DNA of 64,000 nt from Anaerococcus sp. (GTDB lineage: Bacteria > Bacillota > Clostridia > Tissierellales > Peptoniphilaceae), in NCBI GenBank assembly GCA_030532385.1, contig JAUNLG010000001.1, positions 124,001 to 188,000 on the forward strand, given 5' to 3'. The position numbers and the translations under genes were made by a program. The notes beneath the pieces were generated by a model. It ran no database searches, was not told the DNA's origin, and was given only the letters and a program-made list of their open reading frames with translations. How positions within the stretch are numbered: position 1 is the first letter of the stretch; every line of letters begins with the position of its first letter. Below, piece by piece: positions 41,380-50,816 of this stretch.

Positions 41380-42341
41380 TGGACTTATATTTTGAAATGT
41401 ATTCAGGAATCGCAGGAGATATGGCTATAGGAGCCCTCCTAGACCTTGGAGCAAGCAAGGAGAAGCTAGTAGAAGGTATCAAAGCCCTTGGTCTTGAAGG
41501 CTATGACTTAAGCTTTGCTAGGGTTAAAAAAAATGGCATAGACGCCTATGATTTTGATGTAAACTTAGAAGCTAAGTCTTATGGTCATAAAGAAGACTCT
41601 TCTACGGATAAGGCTAGCCATGGGGAAGATGGTCATTGTCATGGCAAGGGCCACCATAATCATGGAAAAGGTAAATGCCACCATAACCATCATGAAGAAA
41701 GTAAATGCTGTCATAGCCACCACCATGAAGACCATACTTGCGACCATGGTCATCATAAAGAAGATACTTGCCGCCACAGCCACCACCATGGACATGGTCA
41801 CCACCATGACCACCACCATAGAAACCTTGAGGATATTAAAAACCTTATTAACTCTTCTAGCCTATCAGATAGGGTAAAAAAAGATTCCTTGGGAATTTTT
41901 GAAATAATTGGACAAGCTGAAGCAAGGGCCCATGGGATTGACATAAACGAGGTCCACTTTCATGAGGTTGGTGCTATAGATTCAATTATAGATATAGTTG
42001 GACTTTCTATCCTCCTAGAAGACCTGGGAGTAGATAAGATCTATTTTTCAAAATTATATGAAGGAATGGGTAGGCAAGAGTGTGCCCACGGCTATATGCC
42101 AGTTCCAGTTCCTGCTGTTGCCAATATCCTAAAAGATTCTTCCTTAAGCCTTTCTATAATCGATGAAGAAGGAGAACATATTACCCCAACAGGTATGGCC
42201 ATAGTTAAGTATTTTTCAACAGGTGAAAGCCTAGAAGATTTTAGTATAGGAAAAATAGGCCTAGGAGCAGGAAACAAGGATTTTAAAAAGTCTACCAATA
42301 TCCTAAGGGTAATGGAAGTAAAGACTAAAAAAAAACTTTAA
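41379..42341 (+). CDS. larC: LarC1, N-terminal part of the nickel insertase LarC
   Basis: LarC inserts nickel into the pincer nucleotide using CTP. The first-frame product has 320 residues: the LarC start (YFEMYSGIAGDMAIGALLDLGA), then a His/Cys-rich segment (about residues 67-150, some 30 His and 6 Cys). The rest of the N-terminal domain follows (EVHFHEVGAIDSIIDIVG, GMGRQECAHGYMPVPVPA, ITPTGMAIVKYF). The frame ends at 42339-42341 just after nine A. The remainder of LarC continues in the -1 frame, so full-length LarC probably needs a frameshift, as reported for Lactobacillus plantarum larC. Confidence 0.92.
   Translation: MDLYFEMYSGIAGDMAIGALLDLGASKEKLVEGIKALGLEGYDLSFARVKKNGIDAYDFDVNLEAKSYGHKEDSSTDKASHGEDGHCHGKGHHNHGKGKCHHNHHEESKCCHSHHHEDHTCDHGHHKEDTCRHSHHHGHGHHHDHHHRNLEDIKNLINSSSLSDRVKKDSLGIFEIIGQAEARAHGIDINEVHFHEVGAIDSIIDIVGLSILLEDLGVDKIYFSKLYEGMGRQECAHGYMPVPVPAVANILKDSSLSLSIIDEEGEHITPTGMAIVKYFSTGESLEDFSIGKIGLGAGNKDFKKSTNILRVMEVKTKKKL
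42327..42335 (+). promoter_or_regulatory. Slippery run of nine A for -1 frameshifting in larC
   Basis: Nine A immediately before CTT-TAA allow a -1 slip (AAA-AAA) so that reading continues ACT-TTA-ACC-CTA-GCG-GAA into LarC2. GGAAG at 42315-42319 lies 7-12 bases upstream and could act as the internal Shine-Dalgarno that stimulates such slips. Polymerase slippage is an alternative. Confidence 0.7.
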
Positions 42342-42775
42342 CCCTAGCGGAAACTAATATTGACGATTCTACAGGTGAAATTTTGGGTTTTCTTATGGAT
42401 AAGCTTATGGAAGTTGCTAGAGATGTTTACTACACCCCTATTTATATGAAAAAAAATAGGCCAGCCTATAAGCTATCTGTTCTAGCAGATAGTGATAAGA
42501 TTGATGAGGTTGAGGATATAATCTTTGCTAATTCAACTTCTATAGGGATAAGAAAATTTCCGGTAGAAAGAAAAATCTTAGATAGAAAAACTACAAAGAT
42601 TTCTTATAAGGGTATAGACCTTCACTATAAGCTTGTAAACCATAAGGATAAGACCTATGTCTATGGAGAATATAAGTCAGCCCTAGACCTTGCTAAACTC
42701 CTAAACCTACCCTTAAAAGAAGCCTACAAAAAATTAGATGAGGTATATGAAGAAATTTATGAAAAGAAAAATTAG
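42335..42775 (+). CDS. larC: LarC2, C-terminal part of the nickel insertase LarC
   Basis: In the -1 frame the sequence reads ETNIDDSTGEILGFLMDKLMEVARDVYYTPI, the conserved start of the LarC C-terminal CTP-dependent domain. It continues MKKNRPAYKLSVL to a Lys-rich end. It has no Shine-Dalgarno of its own near ATG 42383, and conserved residues precede that ATG. It is thus best read as a frameshift extension of larC giving a chain of about 465 residues. It overlaps the start of the ABC binding-protein gene. Confidence 0.85.
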   Translation, partial: TLTLAETNIDDSTGEILGFLMDKLMEVARDVYYTPIYMKKNRPAYKLSVLADSDKIDEVEDIIFANSTSIGIRKFPVERKILDRKTTKISYKGIDLHYKLVNHKDKTYVYGEYKSALDLAKLLNLPLKEAYKKLDEVYEEIYEKKN

Positions 42776-43886
42776 CCTTATCCTAATCATCCTTCTTGCC
42801 CTAAGTTCTTGCACTAATAAACAAGAGCAAAGCCTAGGCAAGGAAGATGGTATTAGGATAGTAGATATACTTGAAAGAGAAATAATCCTAGATGAGCCCT
42901 TGGATAGGGTCCTTATCCAAGGATCTGGCTCTGGTGGTCCTCTTATGACTATGGTCTATTTAGACAATGACAATTTTTATAAGAAAATCGCTGGCATGGA
43001 TGATGGACTAAGGGCCCATAGAAATGACCTTTATAAGAGGATGGTAAAGGAAATCCCTGCCCTTGATGATATAAAAAGAATCAGTGACTTTTCTAAAAAT
43101 GACTTTTCTCTAGAAGAAATCCTTAGCCTAGACGCAGATGGGATAATTGTTCCAATTTCCTATAAGGCCCAGCTTGATTCTATAGAAGATAAGCTTGATA
43201 TCCCAATAATATACATCAACTACCACAACCAAGACTTTGACGACCACCTAAGGTCAACAGAAATCATAGCCAAGGCTACAGGACTTGATAAAAACCTTGA
43301 CCTCTTATCTAGCTTTTATAAGGAAAAAACTTCCTATATCCTAGATAAGGTCAAAGACCTTGATTCTAAGCCAAGTGTTTACCTTGAACAAGGCTATGAT
43401 GGGGAAATTCTCTATGGTAATTCTTATGGGGATCAAAAAATGTGGGGGAAGATGATAAATGATAGCGGGGGCTATAACATAAGCGGGGAAGTCCTAGGTG
43501 ATGAGGGGGCAAACCCTATAGCAGAAGAATTTCTCCTAAGCAAGGACCCTGATATGATAATACTTACAGGCTCTAGCTGGCTTGATAAAAAAGATTCCCT
43601 CCACATGGGATTTGAGACTAGCAAAGATGAAGTTAGGGCTAAGCTTGATAAGTATAGGCAAAGAACTGGTTGGGATAAGCTTTCTGCAATAAAAAACAAC
43701 AAAATTTATGCCATAGGCCACAACCTATCTAGGGATATGTCCGACTTTTCTGCCTACCAATACCTGGCAAAGACCTTCCATCCTCAAGTCTTTGAGGACC
43801 TTGATCCTGAAAAAGATATGAAAGAATTTTATGATAAGTTTATGCCTATAGCCTACGAAGGGACCTGGTTTGTTTCTTATGAATAA
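42747..43886 (+). CDS. ABC importer substrate-binding lipoprotein (FepB/BtuF-like), probable nickel
   Basis: A lipoprotein of about 379 residues with lipobox LALSSC (Cys near residue 22) and a class III (helical-backbone) periplasmic-binding fold. Landmarks are DADGIIVPISY, PIIYINYHNQDFDDHLRSTEIIAKATG and NKIYAIGHNLSRD. Family members bind ferric siderophores, haem, B12 or nickel chelates. Overlap with the end of larC argues for nickel or a nickel complex. The start is uncertain among ATGs at 42738, 42747 and 42759; none has an ideal ribosome site. Confidence 0.85.
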   Translation: MKKFMKRKISLILIILLALSSCTNKQEQSLGKEDGIRIVDILEREIILDEPLDRVLIQGSGSGGPLMTMVYLDNDNFYKKIAGMDDGLRAHRNDLYKRMVKEIPALDDIKRISDFSKNDFSLEEILSLDADGIIVPISYKAQLDSIEDKLDIPIIYINYHNQDFDDHLRSTEIIAKATGLDKNLDLLSSFYKEKTSYILDKVKDLDSKPSVYLEQGYDGEILYGNSYGDQKMWGKMINDSGGYNISGEVLGDEGANPIAEEFLLSKDPDMIILTGSSWLDKKDSLHMGFETSKDEVRAKLDKYRQRTGWDKLSAIKNNKIYAIGHNLSRDMSDFSAYQYLAKTFHPQVFEDLDPEKDMKEFYDKFMPIAYEGTWFVSYE

Positions 43887-44838
43887 GAAAGCTAAACTAA
43901 TACTCCTAGGCCTTGCTAGCCTTATCCTAGCCTTCCTTGACCTTTTTGTAGGCACGGGTGAACTTGGAATCCTTGATCTTAAAAATCTAACTGACCTACA
44001 AAGAATAATATTATTTAAAATAAGGCTGCCAGAAATGGGAACAGGCCTTAGTATTGGCCTTATCCTTGGCCTAAGTGGTGGTTTGATGCAAACTATCCTT
44101 GATAATCCCCTAGCCAGCCCCTTTACCCTAGGGATCTCTTCTGCTGCAGGCTTTGGAGCTGCCCTTTTCCTACTATTAGGTTTTTCCATAAGCTTTATCC
44201 CCCTAGCAGCCTTAGCCTTCTCCCTTATTGCCCTGGTTTTTGTTTACTTTTTTTCAAAGAAAAATATGGCCGAAACATCAGCTATGATCCTTGCTGGCAT
44301 TGCAATAAAATTTTTCTTTGACTCCCTTACAAGTCTAAGCCAATACATTTCTACAGATGAAACCCTCTCATCCATAATTTTTTGGCTTTTTGGCTCCCTA
44401 TCAACCACCTCACCTAGGCAAGTATTTATCCTCCTAGCCTTATTTTTTATAAGCCTAGCCCTTATAATGAAAGATAGCCATAAACTAACAGCCCTAAGGT
44501 TTGGGGAAGATAGGGCAAGGGCCATGGGGATTGATACAAGCTATCTTAAGATAAAATCCTTTATCCTAGTATCAATCCTTGCCTCCCTAGCTGTATCCTT
44601 TGCAGGAGTTATAGGCTTTATTGGTATCATTGGCCCCCACTTAGCCAGGTTGGTTTTTGGAGAAGAACAAAGATATTTTCTACTAGGATCAAGTCTTTTT
44701 GGCTCAAACCTACTGGTCTTTTCGTCAATCTTATCAAAAGTCCTAAGGCCTGGAACTATCCTTCCTATAGGGATAATTTCATCACTTTTGGGCCTACCCT
44801 TGATCCTAGCCTTTCTGATAAGGAGGTCTTATGATTAA
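43879..44838 (+). CDS. FecCD-family ABC permease, probable nickel importer
   Basis: A permease of about 319 residues with nine to ten helices. FecCD/BtuC motifs are RLPEMGTGLSIGLILGLSGGLMQTILDNPLASPFTLGISSAAGFGA (split here only for recognition: the 'R-L-P...G-x-x-L-A-x-x-G' region) and GFIGIIGPHLAR near residue 253. I start it at ATG 43879, overlapping the binding-protein stop. The single permease gene would form a homodimer. Ends overlapping the ATPase start. Confidence 0.92.
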   Translation: MNKKAKLILLGLASLILAFLDLFVGTGELGILDLKNLTDLQRIILFKIRLPEMGTGLSIGLILGLSGGLMQTILDNPLASPFTLGISSAAGFGAALFLLLGFSISFIPLAALAFSLIALVFVYFFSKKNMAETSAMILAGIAIKFFFDSLTSLSQYISTDETLSSIIFWLFGSLSTTSPRQVFILLALFFISLALIMKDSHKLTALRFGEDRARAMGIDTSYLKIKSFILVSILASLAVSFAGVIGFIGIIGPHLARLVFGEEQRYFLLGSSLFGSNLLVFSSILSKVLRPGTILPIGIISSLLGLPLILAFLIRRSYD

Positions 44839-45544
44839 AGTAAACAAGCTAACCATCTCTTATGATAAACCTGTGATAGATCAAATAAGTTTTAAAGTAG
44901 AACCAGGAGATGTAACCATTCTTATGGGCAGGAATGGGTCTGGTAAATCAACCATCCTAAATGCCATAGGAGGGGTCAAAAAATATGATGGAAAGATAGA
45001 AACTAAGGGAACAATCTCATACCTTAATCAAAATATAAATTCCAAGCTAAAATTTACTGTCTTCGATACTATCTTGCTTGGCAAGGTAGACAGGTTATCT
45101 ATAAGGATAAAAAAAGAAGATATAAAAGATGTTGAGGACATAATTAACCTCCTTGACCTTAGTAGCTATAGGGATAAGTATATCAACCAGCTAAGCGGAG
45201 GAGAAGTCCAGAAGGTCTTTATTGGCCAAGCCCTAGTAAAAAAGCCTGATATCTTGCTCTTAGATGAGCCAGTATCAGCCCTGGACCTAAAAAACCAATA
45301 TGAAATAATGAAAACTATAAAAGACCTTACAAAAAAACTTAAGCTTACCTGCCTGATAAGCCTCCATCAAATTGGCCTTATAGAAAGATTTGCGGACGAG
45401 ATTATCCTAATAGACAATAAAAAAATATATAAAAAAGGAAGTCCCAAGGAAGTCCTAAGCCAAAAGTCCTTTATGGATGTCTTTGAAATGCATACTATCA
45501 TAAAGGACTTTGAAAAGAATAGAATGATATATTTTACCAACTAA
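44831..45544 (+). CDS. ABC ATP-binding protein of the FecCD-type importer
   Basis: The 237-residue ATPase has Walker A GRNGSGKST near residue 33, Q-loop SYLNQNINSK near residue 64, the signature QLSGGEVQKVFIGQAL near residue 122, Walker B DILLLDEPVSALD near residue 145, and the switch His in SLHQIG. Start follows aaggagg. It is the last gene of the lar/importer operon and overlaps the convergent GATE-domain gene by four bases with no terminator between. Confidence 0.93.
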   Translation: MIKVNKLTISYDKPVIDQISFKVEPGDVTILMGRNGSGKSTILNAIGGVKKYDGKIETKGTISYLNQNINSKLKFTVFDTILLGKVDRLSIRIKKEDIKDVEDIINLLDLSSYRDKYINQLSGGEVQKVFIGQALVKKPDILLLDEPVSALDLKNQYEIMKTIKDLTKKLKLTCLISLHQIGLIERFADEIILIDNKKIYKKGSPKEVLSQKSFMDVFEMHTIIKDFEKNRMIYFTN

Positions 45545-46680
45545 ATTAAAATCATAGCAAAAATATGGGCGGCCACTCCTGCAGCAAGGCCCCCAAAGGT
45601 ATGGGATAAGATGGCATAAGGGGTCATCTCCTTAGTACCTAAGGCATCCATCATTGCTATATGGGTGGATAGGTAGCCTGACCAGCACATGCACATAGCC
45701 GTAAATACAGCAAGGTCATTGGCCCTAAGACCCACAGAATTTGCAAAGTCTCCCACAAGTCCAAGGGCAGCACCTGCAGAACCTAGGGCTGTAATAGGAA
45801 CTGCAATAAAGGCATCATTAGAAAAGCCAAAAAGAGGGCTTAGGATAAAGGATAATTTTTCACCTACCAAGGGAAGAAGACCAACCCCCTCACCCAGTGA
45901 CCCACTATAGCCTTCTGGAGGCCTACCATTAGTCAAAACCATAACTAAGGTACATATTGTAAGAACTCCAGGAATTATGGCAAGGCCCATATCTACCCCA
46001 CTCTTACCCCCATCAAGGATAGCCTCAATCATCCTTGATCCAAAAGATCCAGACCTAATAACCCTAGATCCAGCTGGGATAGACCCTGCACTTTTTACCT
46101 CAACCATAAGCTGACTTCCATAGGCTTTTTTAGTAAAAATAAGCATAATCCTAACCGAAACAATAGACCCAACAAAAGCTCCAAGATTGCCAACAAGGCC
46201 CGCCTTAAAGGCTCCTTCTACTGGAAGGGCAAACATAGAAGTCGTAACTATAAGACCCATACCAAAGCTTGTACCAAGGTTGCAAAGGGCTGGCAGCTGA
46301 AATCTCTTAAAATACTTCTTAAAATTATCCTCATCAGCCAGGGTCAAGATAGCAGGATTATCTGACAAGTAGCAATTTAATATGCCCAAAGAAGAAGCCC
46401 CTGGCAGGTTATATAAGGGCTTCATAATCTTAGAAAGCAAGAGGTCTACTAGGGCTATAAAGCCAAACTCAGAAAAAAGGGCAGAAAGAGCTCCAGCAAG
46501 GACCGAAATAGCCATTATGTAAAGGCAGGTATTGATCAAAAGATCATAGGCTGTCTTCATCAAAGTCTGTAGCATATTGCTGGGACCCATAACCAAGGCT
46601 AAATAAGTAAAAAATGTAAAAAAAACAAAAATAAAGACAAAGTTTTCCAAACTTATATTCTTCTTATACTTAACTTGCAT
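45541..46680 (-). CDS. GATE-domain (nucleoside-recognition) membrane protein, CD0519/CD1768-like
   Basis: The 379-residue protein has about ten helices and the GATE/YjiH-type features of nucleoside-recognition proteins (NCYLSDNPAILTLADEDNFKKYFKRFQLPALCNLGTSFGMG near residue 102, taken in parts). It resembles the CD0519/CD1768 family of clostridia, whose substrate is unknown. Its position facing the lar/importer operon may be chance. Single gene; start preceded by taggaga-type sequence. Confidence 0.75.
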   Translation of the reverse strand: MQVKYKKNISLENFVFIFVFFTFFTYLALVMGPSNMLQTLMKTAYDLLINTCLYIMAISVLAGALSALFSEFGFIALVDLLLSKIMKPLYNLPGASSLGILNCYLSDNPAILTLADEDNFKKYFKRFQLPALCNLGTSFGMGLIVTTSMFALPVEGAFKAGLVGNLGAFVGSIVSVRIMLIFTKKAYGSQLMVEVKSAGSIPAGSRVIRSGSFGSRMIEAILDGGKSGVDMGLAIIPGVLTICTLVMVLTNGRPPEGYSGSLGEGVGLLPLVGEKLSFILSPLFGFSNDAFIAVPITALGSAGAALGLVGDFANSVGLRANDLAVFTAMCMCWSGYLSTHIAMMDALGTKEMTPYAILSHTFGGLAAGVAAHIFAMILI

Positions 46681-46852
46681 ACTATCTCCTAAGCTTACAA
46701 TTTATTAAGAATTTTTCTACTTAATAAGCTAATTTAATAATATACTTAAAATCAAAACTAGTCAATTGTTTATAGGAAAATGTTTGTTAAAGTAAATTCT
46801 TATAGGAAAGATAGGACCTAGCTTAAAGATTGTTATAAAAAATATCTTAAAC

Positions 46853-47689
46853 CTAGTCTTTTTTAGAAAATTTACTTATAAAATCTTCATAAGTTAATAC
46901 ATGAGCTTTTTTAGAATCAAGGTAAATGATCTTATCATAGTCCTTTAGACTACCATCAATCCTGTGTCTTATAGCTATTACTGTCTTATCCATTTTTCTA
47001 ATACTCTCCTCTATAAAACCTGCATTATAAGCATCTAGATTTGCTGTATCTTCATCAAAAAGGAATATTTCCTTATTCCTAATAAGTCCTCTAGCAAGTG
47101 ATATCCTTTGTCTTTCTCCTCCGGATAAATCGAAACCACCACTAGCAATCACAGTCAAATCTTTATCCTTTAAGCTTTCAATTTTTGTGTAGATATTAGC
47201 CTTTTTTAGGGCTTCTTCTAACTGTTTTTTAGAAAAATCATCATAGAGAAAAATGTTTTTCCTAATTGTTTCCTTGAAGATGAAGACATCTTGACCTAGA
47301 TTTTGAAAAATTTTAGCCTTAGAGTCTCTATTAAGATCAACTACCCTTATATTATCTATTAAAACCTCACCCCTAGAAGGCTCAAGATCTCCCCTTATAA
47401 GCCTTAGAAGGTTTGATTTACCTGAACCAGACTCTCCCATAAGAGCATACTTCTTGCCCTTTTCTATTCTTAAATTAAGATTTTTGAAAATTTCCTTAGA
47501 TGAAAAATTTAGATCAATATCATTAAACAAAATTTCTTTATCAAAAGTAAATTTGCTTATGCCCTCTATATCCTTTTCCAAATTTTTAATTTTATCAATT
47601 TTCCTAAATATTGTATCATTTTTAGATAAATTAGAAAGTCTATCATCTATCCTAAAAGTTGATCTTATAAAAAAATACTTTGAGATTAT
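46853..47689 (-). pseudogene. ABC exporter remnant: ATPase domain without its membrane domain
   Basis: The frame contains a complete ATPase half: Walker A GESGSGKSN, signature FDLSGGERQRISLARGL, Walker B EIFLFDEDTANLD, and His in AIRHRI. It resembles the C-terminal half of a fused MsbA-like exporter. Upstream, the frame keeps about 36 codons of the TMD-to-NBD linker (from about 47689; RIDDRLSNLSKND...) and then meets a stop, with no ATG, only TTG at 47581. The membrane domain is lost, so this is a 5'-truncated gene. The ATPase might still be made from the TTG. See the scar finding. Confidence 0.75.
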
Positions 47690-48335
47690 CTATGAAGATT
47701 CTAGGTCAATTTCCTCACTTATCAATTCTCTAAATTCGAAAGATCGAGTCAATGGTTCTTCTCAATCAAGTGAAATTGAAAATCTTCAAAAAATTAAGGA
47801 AAAAACTACCAGATCTGTGCTTAAGTCAAAATGTGAAAAGTTAATCCTATATTTTAAAAGTATTGAGCTAAAAGATAAGGACTTAAGAAAAGATCGCCTC
47901 ATTAGAGCCCTAAATACAGGGGCCAATTTTAACTTAGAAGACCTTAATGATAACTACTACGATGATATAGACTATAGGATATTGATGAATTATTCTCTAA
48001 CCCTCGATGATCCTAAAGAGAAGCTTAGGATATGTAAGTTTATAGAATCTAGAAATTTAGATGATGAAAACCTCCTTGCTGTCTTATATCAAAATATCAG
48101 CACCTTTTATTTCACCCTTGCCGATGATACAAAGGCTCTTTTCTATATAGATAAGGCACTTTGTATAAATACAAAGAATCCCCCATCTCCTATTATGGTC
48201 TATACTAAGGCTATGATACTAGAAGCCATAGGTCAGCCCTTTAGAGAATGTTTAAATAAGGCTTTAGACTTGGCTAGGGAAAGTGATCCTTCTTTATATA
48301 AGCTTCTTATAGATAAATTACAATATTTTTCTTAA
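47658..48335 (+). pseudogene. 5'-truncated gene for a helical repeat (TPR-like) protein, possible XRE/Rgg-type regulator remnant
   Basis: About 225 codons read as a helical protein. They start near KKYFEIIYEDSRSISSLIN and end with AVLYQNISTFYFTLADDTKALFYIDKALCI, a TPR-like pair, and a C-terminal helix. The open frame extends leftward only as the antisense of the ABC remnant, and no start codon with a ribosome site is seen. The C-terminal form fits regulators with an N-terminal HTH and TPRs (Rgg/PlcR-like), whose HTH would be missing. This is inference. It ends at a terminator shared with ftsH. Confidence 0.6.
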
Positions 48336-48358
48336 TATTAGATTGTTTAAAATAAAAA

Positions 48359-48392
48359 TGACCCTATAAGGACATCCTATAGGGTCAATTTT
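48359..48392. terminator. Bidirectional intrinsic terminator
   Basis: gaccctat (48360-48367) and atagggtc (48379-48386), with agg/cct inside, followed by T6. It serves ftsH on the minus strand and the remnant on the plus strand. Confidence 0.85.
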
Positions 48393-50324
48393 TTATTCTT
48401 CTGTATTATTTTCTTCCCTTGGTGGGATTTCTCTTTTATTTACTTCTTCATCATCGGCTAGGTCTTGGTCTATAGGCTCTTCCTTGCCCCTATTTAGAAT
48501 TTCCATAAATTGTTCTCCTGTTATGGTTTCTTCTTTTAATAAGAAGTCAGAGATTTCATGGAGTTTATCCAGGTTCTCTTTTAGGATTTCTACTGCCCTA
48601 AGGTGGGCTTTGCCTATAATTTGGGCTACCTTGATGTCTATTTTGTTGCCTGTTCCATCACTTACTATCATAGCCCTTTGGCCACCTAGATATCTTCCTT
48701 GGATTTGTTCTAATTGCATAAAGTCAAAGTCATCGTCCATACCATAGATTGTCACCATATTTCTCGCCATAGCTGTGGCTCTTTCTATATCATTTGAGGC
48801 TCCTGTGGTCTTTGTGTTAAAGATTATCTCTTCTGCAGACCTACCTCCCGCAAAGGTAACTATTTCATCAAATAGTTCTTGCTTGGTCATGATATATTTT
48901 TCATCCTTATCAACAGTCATGGTATAGCCTAGGGCTCCGCCTGTTCTTGGAACTATAGTTATCTTGGTTACTGGTGTCTTTTGGGTTTGGATAGCTGCTA
49001 CTAGGGCATGGCCAACCTCATGGTAGGCAATGATTCTTTTTTGATCATCACTTATTACCGCATTTTTCTTTTGTTGACCTGCTATTACTGTTTCTATAGA
49101 TTCTTCTAAGTCCTCTTGGCTTAGTTTATTTCTACCCTCTCTTACAGCACGAAGGGCTCCCTCATTTACAATGTTTGCAAGGTCTGCTCCTGATGTTCCT
49201 GCTGTTCTTTTTGCTATTTCTTCATAGTCTATATCATCTTCACGTTTGATATTTTTGGCATGGACTTTTAGGATATCTTCACGTCCTCTTAGGTCTGGTA
49301 GTTCTACTTGAACTTGCCTATCAAAACGTCCTGGTCTTGTTAGGGCAGGGTCAAGGATCTCTGGCCTGTTGGTTGCAGCTAGGAGTACTACTCCTTCTGT
49401 TGCATCAAATCCATCCATCTCATTTAGAAGTTGGTTTAGGGTTTGTTCACGCTCATCATTTCCAGAATAGCCTGATACATCACGCTTTTTACCTATTGCG
49501 TCTATCTCATCTATGAAGACTATACAAGGTGATTTTTCTTTTGCTTGTTTAAAAAGATCACGAACCTTGCTTGCTCCCATTCCTACAAACATTTCAACAA
49601 ATTCTGATCCTGATATTGAAAAGAACGGAACTTTAGCTTCTCCTGCTACGGCTTTTGCAAGTAAAGTTTTTCCAGTTCCTGGAGGTCCTACTAGGAGGAT
49701 TCCCTTTGGTACTTTTGCACCTATCTCCTTATATTTGCCTGGTGTATGAAGGAAGTCTACGATCTCATTTAGGGAGTCTTTAGCTTCTTCTTGGCCTGCT
49801 ACATCCTTAAAGGTTTTTCCTGTCTTATTTTCTACATAAACCTTGGCGTTACTTTTTCCAAAGTTCATGAAGTCAGATCCTCCACGACCACCCATGGTCT
49901 TTGTCAAAGACCTAGATGCAAAATAGAAGATTACCCAGATTAAGGCTAAAGGTAGGATACTTGTTATAAATAGGGATAGGTAAGGGTTCATCCTTGTTTC
50001 TATCTCTTGGGAAAATATTAGTTTGTCGTTTCTCTCTTTAGCCCTTAAGAGCCTATCTGTTATGTCAGAGTCAAACCATAGACCTGTTTGGTAGACATTT
50101 TCATCATTGTCTACCTTAGCCTTGAAGGTATACCTTTGATCATCTCTTGATACTTCTGTTACCTGGTCATTTTCTATCATATCTACAAACTGGCTGTAGG
50201 ATACTTCTTTGGCTGCTTCTTCTCCTGCTATAGGGTTTAGGGCAAAGTGAATTATCACAAAGATAAGGATTGCCACTATCCAATAGTAGAGAAAGGGCTT
50301 TTTACCTTGATTTCTCTTATTCAT
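48393..50324 (-). CDS. ftsH: ATP-dependent zinc metalloprotease FtsH
   Basis: A membrane protease of about 643 residues. It has two N-terminal helices (about 10-28 and 112-132) around a small outside domain, then an AAA+ domain with Walker [19 protein letters not shown], Walker [11 protein letters not shown] and [22 protein letters not shown]. The zinc site is HEVGHAL, with a distal Asp. An acidic C-terminal tail follows. It degrades misfolded membrane and short-lived proteins. I start at ATG 50324, one base after the marR stop, with aggag 11 bases upstream inside marR. Transcribed with marR. Confidence 0.95.
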   Translation of the reverse strand: MNKRNQGKKPFLYYWIVAILIFVIIHFALNPIAGEEAAKEVSYSQFVDMIENDQVTEVSRDDQRYTFKAKVDNDENVYQTGLWFDSDITDRLLRAKERNDKLIFSQEIETRMNPYLSLFITSILPLALIWVIFYFASRSLTKTMGGRGGSDFMNFGKSNAKVYVENKTGKTFKDVAGQEEAKDSLNEIVDFLHTPGKYKEIGAKVPKGILLVGPPGTGKTLLAKAVAGEAKVPFFSISGSEFVEMFVGMGASKVRDLFKQAKEKSPCIVFIDEIDAIGKKRDVSGYSGNDEREQTLNQLLNEMDGFDATEGVVLLAATNRPEILDPALTRPGRFDRQVQVELPDLRGREDILKVHAKNIKREDDIDYEEIAKRTAGTSGADLANIVNEGALRAVREGRNKLSQEDLEESIETVIAGQQKKNAVISDDQKRIIAYHEVGHALVAAIQTQKTPVTKITIVPRTGGALGYTMTVDKDEKYIMTKQELFDEIVTFAGGRSAEEIIFNTKTTGASNDIERATAMARNMVTIYGMDDDFDFMQLEQIQGRYLGGQRAMIVSDGTGNKIDIKVAQIIGKAHLRAVEILKENLDKLHEISDFLLKEETITGEQFMEILNRGKEEPIDQDLADDEEVNKREIPPREENNTEE

Positions 50325-50325
50325 C

Positions 50326-50799
50326 TTATAAACCGCTCCTAGAAATATACTTATCAAGTAGTAAATCTAGGCTTGTTAGCTCATCTATTATTGTCTTTAA
50401 GTTAAGATTTATTGCCTCTTCAGGTAGGTCTGCCCCAAGGTGTTGGAAATAATCATTGACCCTACGGGCTGCATCTACTCCAGGGCTAGTTAAGATAACA
50501 TTTACTACTCTCTCGTCTTCTTCACTTCTTATTCTGTTTACAAATCCTTGTTTTTCAAGTCTTTTACAAATATTTGAGATATTACCTCCTGTTATGCCAA
50601 TAGCCCTACCAAGCTTACCTATGGACATCATCTTATCCTTATTAGCATATAGGGTTATTATCATCTTAAGTTGGAGGGGGGTTATATCCAAATCATTTGC
50701 TGTATCTTGTAACAAGAAATCAATTTTATGTGAAATTTCTCTTATCATAGAAAAAATAGAATTGTTAAATTCAAAAAAATCAATATGTCTTTCTGTCAT
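50326..50799 (-). CDS. MarR-family transcriptional regulator
   Basis: The 157-residue winged-helix protein has an N-terminal dimer helix and an HTH near residues 45-75 (LGRAIGITGGNISNICKRLEKQGFVNRI). Wing residues RSEEDERVVNVILTSPG and a C-terminal dimer helix follow. Ligand unknown. It is directly upstream of ftsH with a one-base gap, so it likely controls its own operon. A perfect palindrome lies between its promoter and ribosome site (taggagg). Confidence 0.9.
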   Translation of the reverse strand: MTERHIDFFEFNNSIFSMIREISHKIDFLLQDTANDLDITPLQLKMIITLYANKDKMMSIGKLGRAIGITGGNISNICKRLEKQGFVNRIRSEEDERVVNVILTSPGVDAARRVNDYFQHLGADLPEEAINLNLKTIIDELTSLDLLLDKYISRSGL

Positions 50800-50816
50800 A
50801 CTTCCTCCTAGAAATA

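Noticed and set aside
41580-41830. Repeated CAC/CAT-rich DNA that looks like a tandem repeat or CRISPR-like pattern
   Set aside because: The triplets encode the His-rich segment of LarC1 in one frame; there is no regular spacer-repeat structure.
45541-45544. Four-base overlap of convergent genes as a sign of a wrong stop
   Set aside because: Both proteins have normal C-termini; the overlap simply reflects dense packing.
47454-47657. Plus-strand extension of the TPR-like frame to an ATG at 47454
   Set aside because: This part is the exact antisense of the conserved ABC ATPase Walker A region, so it is not the true N-terminus.
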